The notes below the pieces were generated by a model. The model was not told where the DNA came from, searched no databases, and saw only the letters and a program-made list of their open reading frames with translations. The translations under genes were made by a program, and so were the position numbers. DNA of 7,875 nt from a bacterium (GTDB lineage Bacteria > Actinomycetota > Actinomycetes > Actinomycetales > Actinomycetaceae): positions 1 through 7,875 of the forward strand of contig JAUNRP010000086.1 of NCBI GenBank assembly GCA_030544165.1. The letters are read 5' to 3'. This document shows positions 5,650-7,875 of the stretch, piece after piece. Numbering within the stretch: position 1 is the stretch's first letter; each line of letters starts with the position of its first letter.

Positions 5650-6274
5650 CGTCGAGCTCCTTCCGTGCGGCCTCGAGCTCGGCGGTCACGCGCTGCCCGT
5701 GCCGGAATGCCGCCCACGCCGCCAGCGCCAGGAGGCCGAACACCACCGCCACGGCGGCAAACGGGGAGCGCGCCCCGGCGTACATTCCGCCTTCCGCGCC
5801 CATGAGGCTGGAGGCATTCACGTCCGCCATGGCCGCCTGGAACGCCCACCCCTCCAGGAACGCGGTGGCCACCCCGCCCGCGATCAGGAGCCCCGCCGCG
5901 ATCCCGAGATCCCGCACCGTCCGCTCGGCGAACACCCGTCCGTGGCTCACCTCCCACACCACCCGGGTGGCGAAGAACAACACGGCGATCACCACCGCCA
6001 GGAGAAGGAGGGATGGCATCGCCGAGAAGATCTGTGAACCCCGGGTGACGGCCTCCAGCGGGAGCGCGCCCTCCTCCGGCGAGGATCCCGTCCAGACGCA
6101 TACATTGGGCACGTCGCACACGGTGAGTTCCCCGCTGCCGAAGACCCGGCGGCCCGCCAGCATCGGCAGTGCGGAGTCCAGCATTGCGAAGGCCGCTCCT
6201 CCCCCCATGAACCAGACCACACCCAGCGGGAACCACGGCAGGATGCCGGTCACGCGGTCTCGTTGTACGCCCAC
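5639..6274 (-). CDS. DUF2975 family membrane protein
   Basis: A 211-residue protein with four predicted membrane segments at about 14-38, 84-103, 122-142 and 170-190. The loop SHGRVFAERTVRDLGIAAG (110-128) corresponds to the G-x-x-F...R.L motif of DUF2975. The first external loop has two cysteines, C53 and C59 (VCDVPNVC), that could form a disulfide, and the protein ends in a charged helix (QRVTAELEAARKEL). Function is unknown; family members nearly always sit next to a small XRE regulator, as here, and may influence its activity at the membrane (inference). Start choice: AAGGAG (6287-6282) is seven bases before the GTG at 6274 but only one before an in-frame GTG at 6280, so 6274 is preferred. 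First gene of a two-gene operon. Confidence 0.87.
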   Translation of the reverse strand: MGVQRDRVTGILPWFPLGVVWFMGGGAAFAMLDSALPMLAGRRVFGSGELTVCDVPNVCVWTGSSPEEGALPLEAVTRGSQIFSAMPSLLLLAVVIAVLFFATRVVWEVSHGRVFAERTVRDLGIAAGLLIAGGVATAFLEGWAFQAAMADVNASSLMGAEGGMYAGARSPFAAVAVVFGLLALAAWAAFRHGQRVTAELEAARKELDGVV

Positions 6275-6284
6275 AGCCACGCTC

Positions 6285-6319
6285 CTTATCGATATTCGAT
6301 GTTATCGAAAAACGATAAG
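6285..6319. promoter_or_regulatory. TATCG inverted-repeat cluster, candidate autoregulatory operator
   Basis: A 35-bp AT-rich island in GC-rich DNA holds nested symmetric motifs. CTTATCG (6285-6291) is mirrored by CGATAAG (6313-6319), TATCGATA (6287-6294) is a perfect palindrome, and TTATCG-AAAAA-CGATAA (6302-6318) is a second inverted repeat. The outer palindrome covers the -10 hexamer and the inner one overlaps the edge of the Shine-Dalgarno sequence, so a bound protein would block transcription of the DUF2975-HTH operon. The HTH protein encoded by the operon is the natural candidate; this is inference. Confidence 0.55.
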
Positions 6320-6340
6320 CACCAACCGTGGAGGTGTCAA
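6306..6340 (-). promoter_or_regulatory. Sigma-70-type promoter of the DUF2975-HTH operon
   Basis: On the minus strand a consensus -35 TTGACA (6340-6335) and a -10 TATCGT (6317-6312) are separated by exactly 17 bases. The predicted start of transcription is near 6305, giving a leader of about 30 nt that contains the AAGGAG ribosome binding site. This is the best promoter in the window. It lies in the 105-bp gap after the YwiC-like gene, so the pair is transcribed independently of that gene. Confidence 0.72.
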
Positions 6341-6385
6341 CCGGCGTGCGGGATTCGCCCCACGCGGGATCGCCGCGTCGTCGGG

Positions 6386-7453
6386 CTAGAGGAGGAGCGC
6401 GGCCGCCATGGCGAGCGAGAAGACCACCTCGGCCATCCCCATGACGATGGGCTTGATCCGCCCGCGCTTCCGCTGCCACAGCGGCAGGAGGTAGGCGCGT
6501 GCCACCAGCACCCACCAGAGCAGGGCGAGGAACCAGCCGCCCAGCAGCGTCCGATCGAACCACCCGAGCACCACCAGCACCGTCACCACCACGGCCACCA
6601 CCGCGTGGTACAGCACCGACTGCCGTGCCGCCTCGATGCGCTCGCGCTCGCGGATGAGGGCCTTGATGTGGGGGATCGTGCCCCAGAAGTAGGCGAACTG
6701 GACGGCGAGCACGAGCCACAGCCACACCCAGCCGGGATCGCCGTGATCGGCGTTCGCGTGGAAGGTCACGGCCATCATGAGGCAGGCGGCGAACACGGTG
6801 GCGGAGTCGTTGAGGTAGGTGCGTTCCTTCCGTTTCACCGTGCACCACACGGCGATCGCGATGAATGGCGCGAACGCGAACCCCCAGATCGCCAGGTACG
6901 GCCGCACCACCGCGAGTACCGCCGCGAACGGGATCATCGTGAGCCCGTACGCGCGCACCGGCGGGAAGTACTTGGGTCGGCGGCGCGCCTTCAGCCACAG
7001 CATCGCCGCCTGGAAGAAGAAGTATCCGATCCACCAGAACAGCAGCAGCGGCACGTGCACCCAGTGGAACCCCGCGAGGACCACGCCCGTCAGCGCGGGG
7101 ATCGTGATCATGGCCCATGCGCCGTGCTGATCGGGGATCCAGCCCTGGGGGAGCCGCTTGCGCCGCTTCTTCCTGGGTGCCGGTGCCCTCCTGTTCGACG
7201 ACGCCGCCTCGCCTCCCGGGGCTGCCTCGCCCGCCGCTGGGGTCGTCTCGCGGATCGTGAAGGTGGAGTCGGTGGTCACCTCGGCCGCCTCGGAGGCGGA
7301 GGGTGTTTCGGTGCCTGTGACGGCGGTAGGTGTAGCGGGCGCAGTGATCGCGCCGGACGTGAGCTCGCGTTCACCGGGCGCCGCGCCTGCTGCGGGCCGC
7401 ATGACCGGCTCGGTCGCGCCGGGGGGACGCGCGGCGTCGGGCGTCTGGGTCAT
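6386..7453 (-). CDS. YwiC-like family integral membrane protein
   Basis: A 355-residue protein. Residues 1-100 are low-complexity and rich in Ala, Pro, Thr and Glu, ending in the basic run RKKRRKR (94-100), so probably a disordered cytoplasmic tail. The conserved core then begins with GWIPDQHGAWAMITIPALTG (104-123; QHGAW 109-113), the signature of the YwiC-like family. About nine membrane segments follow (roughly 113-131, 134-153, 168-184, 186-204, 217-231, 241-260, 282-299, 303-324, 336-355). Other marked residues are FWWIGYFFFQ (139-148), RRRPKYFPP (157-165), RTYLNDSATVFAA (211-223) and YFWGTIPHIKALIRER (255-270). The function of the family is not known. The ATG at 7453 is preceded by TAGGCT six bases upstream and no Shine-Dalgarno sequence, a textbook leaderless layout. 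Single gene, with 111 bp to the next start downstream. Confidence 0.9.
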   Translation of the reverse strand: MTQTPDAARPPGATEPVMRPAAGAAPGERELTSGAITAPATPTAVTGTETPSASEAAEVTTDSTFTIRETTPAAGEAAPGGEAASSNRRAPAPRKKRRKRLPQGWIPDQHGAWAMITIPALTGVVLAGFHWVHVPLLLFWWIGYFFFQAAMLWLKARRRPKYFPPVRAYGLTMIPFAAVLAVVRPYLAIWGFAFAPFIAIAVWCTVKRKERTYLNDSATVFAACLMMAVTFHANADHGDPGWVWLWLVLAVQFAYFWGTIPHIKALIRERERIEAARQSVLYHAVVAVVVTVLVVLGWFDRTLLGGWFLALLWWVLVARAYLLPLWQRKRGRIKPIVMGMAEVVFSLAMAAALLL

Positions 7454-7465
7454 GGCCCAAGCCTA
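7454..7465 (-). promoter_or_regulatory. Candidate leaderless -10 element of the YwiC-like gene
   Basis: Minus-strand TAGGCT (7465-7460) matches the actinobacterial TANNNT -10 pattern and is followed by six bases (TGGGCC) and the ATG. This is the clearest of the leaderless candidates in the window. No -35-like hexamer was found at the usual distance. Confidence 0.55.
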
Positions 7466-7529
7466 ATCGAGGGGAACTGGCGGCTTCTGGGACGCCCGGA
7501 GCGTGGGCGGAGTGCCCGGCGCTCATCGG

Positions 7530-7601
7530 TGACGAGCAGATCCGCCGTGAGGAGCAGATCCGCTCTGGTGAACAGCTCCGCTTTGACGAGCAGATCTGCC
7601 G
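7530..7601. repeat. Four tandem 18-bp repeats
   Basis: Four head-to-tail units without gaps: TGACGAGCAGATCCGCCG (7530), TGAGGAGCAGATCCGCTC (7548), TGGTGAACAGCTCCGCTT (7566) and TGACGAGCAGATCTGCCG (7584-7601). Units 1 and 4 differ at one position and unit 3 is the most diverged. The last unit runs straight into the left arm of the first palindrome (sharing TGCCG). Because 18 is a multiple of three, every frame gives six-residue repeats (for example ADLLV-type on the minus strand), but no frame has a convincing gene around it. The block lies upstream of the YwiC-like gene, beyond its likely promoter. Confidence 0.85.
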
Positions 7602-7650
7602 ATTTTGTGAGAGGTCGGGCTCCGCGGGGGGCACCTCTCACAAATTCGGC
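7598..7650. repeat. Palindromic (REP-like) element, copy 1
   Basis: The left arm GCCGATTTTGTGAGAGGT (7598-7615) and right arm ACCTCTCACAAATTCGGC (7633-7650) pair over 18 bp with one mismatch, around a 17-nt GC-rich loop. The AT-rich inner part and conserved arms resemble repeated extragenic palindromes. No T-run follows on either strand, so it is not a standard intrinsic terminator. The same arms recur 104 bp to the right. Confidence 0.85.
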
Positions 7651-7700
7651 GGGACATCTGGTGCCACTGGGACTGTTGGGAACTCATGTGACGTGTGTGG

Positions 7701-7755
7701 TGCCGATTTTGTGAGAGGTGAGGCGCCCGGAGGCCCACCTCTCACAAAATCGGCA
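7701..7755. repeat. Palindromic (REP-like) element, copy 2
   Basis: TGCCGATTTTGTGAGAGGTG (7701-7720) and CACCTCTCACAAAATCGGCA (7736-7755) are perfect 20-bp inverted arms around a 15-nt loop. Left and right arms are both exactly 104 bp from those of copy 1, and the core loop length is the same, while the loop sequence differs. This suggests duplication with selection or repair acting on the arms. Confidence 0.9.
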
Positions 7756-7777
7756 AACATGGCGGGACGGCGGCGGC

Positions 7778-7875
7778 CTGAGAGGCCGCTTGCGCCGGAG
7801 GGGCCGGGGCGGCTGGCGCAGCCGGGGTTGCCGGGCGGTGGCTGGGAGGCCGGGGCTGAGAGGCCGATTGCGCCG
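7778..7875. repeat. 20-bp near-direct repeat pair, 78 bp apart
   Basis: CTGAGAGGCCGCTTGCGCCG (7778-7797) recurs as CTGAGAGGCCGATTGCGCCG (7856-7875) with a single mismatch. The second copy reaches the window edge, so the array may continue. The 78-bp spacing equals 26 codons, and in the plus frame of the ATG at 7759 the copies read ERPLAP and ERPIAP, which would fit a repeat protein; equally it may be a non-coding repeat. Confidence 0.7.

Larger units (their letters stand above)
7454..7875. other. Right-end region without a convincing gene (422 bp)
   Basis: It holds the -10 of the YwiC-like gene, the four 18-bp tandem repeats, two 104-bp-spaced palindromes, a 50-bp unique spacer (7651-7700), and a GC-rich tail from 7756 with a short hairpin GCGGCCT-GAG-AGGCCGC (7773-7789). 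A plus-strand frame is open from 7405 to the edge and contains an ATG at 7759 (MAGRRRPERPLAP...). That ATG has no Shine-Dalgarno sequence and the composition alone could keep the frame open, so a gene beginning there and running off the window is possible but unsupported. Confidence 0.6.

Noticed and set aside
6348..6375. Short direct repeat GCGGGATTCGCC / GCGGGATCGCC downstream of the YwiC-like gene
   Set aside because: Only 11-12 bp with a one-base gap, no clear hairpin or T-run, compatible with chance in GC-rich DNA.
5478..7118. 546-codon minus-strand open frame spanning the HTH, DUF2975 and YwiC-like genes in another frame
   Set aside because: It crosses the AT-rich promoter and two real genes out of frame, with an Arg/Gly-rich shadow translation.
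7450..7641. Minus-strand 63-codon frame reading six-residue ADLLV-type repeats, resembling pentapeptide repeats
   Set aside because: The period is six rather than five residues, it comes directly from the 18-bp DNA repeat, it overlaps the YwiC-like start and its likely promoter, and the start codon lies inside a palindrome.
6263..7714. 483-codon plus-strand open frame opposite the YwiC-like gene
   Set aside because: Its translation is His/Arg/Glu-rich shadow sequence without a fold; the opposite strand encodes a clear QHGAW membrane protein.
7530..7755. CRISPR array
   Set aside because: The 18-bp units have no spacers between them, the palindromes occur only twice, and no cas gene is present.

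Overview
This window is high-GC DNA with the look of an actinobacterium (Actinomycetota, perhaps Micrococcales; the order is a guess). Supporting this are very high third-position GC, GTG starts, an aromatic aminotransferase of the actinobacterial Pat/HisC2 type, a YwiC-like membrane protein, and several genes that have no Shine-Dalgarno sequence but carry a -10-like hexamer 6-7 nt before the start codon, as in leaderless transcripts. No rRNA, tRNA, CRISPR array or transposase was seen.

Layout. Minus strand, left edge: the first 35 codons of adenylosuccinate lyase (purB), then a two-gene unit of a fructosamine-kinase-family kinase (1118-1918) and a ketopantoate-reductase-family protein (212-1075). 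Plus strand, 2037-3787: a translationally coupled pair, a small WXG100/Esx-like helical protein and a 498-aa protein with an N-terminal helical region, a YxxxE motif and a C-terminal GHSQGG alpha/beta-hydrolase (lipase) domain. Minus strand, 3813-4202: a small membrane protein of the phage-holin/YvlD family. Divergent from it on the plus strand, 4287-5360: the Pat/HisC-type aminotransferase. Minus strand, 5383-6274: a DUF2975 membrane protein followed by a small XRE-type HTH regulator with an 11-nt overlap; they share a strong sigma-70-type promoter embedded in TATCG repeats. Minus strand, 6386-7453: a YwiC-like multi-pass membrane protein. The last 420 bp have no convincing gene but are densely repetitive: four tandem 18-bp units abut two near-identical long palindromes spaced exactly 104 bp apart, followed by a GC-rich block with a 20-bp near-direct repeat 78 bp apart.

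How the parts work together. Most genes are ordinary housekeeping or accessory functions: purine synthesis, Amadori-product repair, and aromatic amino acid or histidine transamination. Two units deserve attention. The Esx-like/lipase pair resembles a type VII secretion substrate with its small partner, and its ribosome binding site lies inside a 9-bp hairpin. The DUF2975-HTH pair looks autoregulated through the TATCG repeats. The palindrome/tandem-repeat cluster at the right end is the least explained structure.
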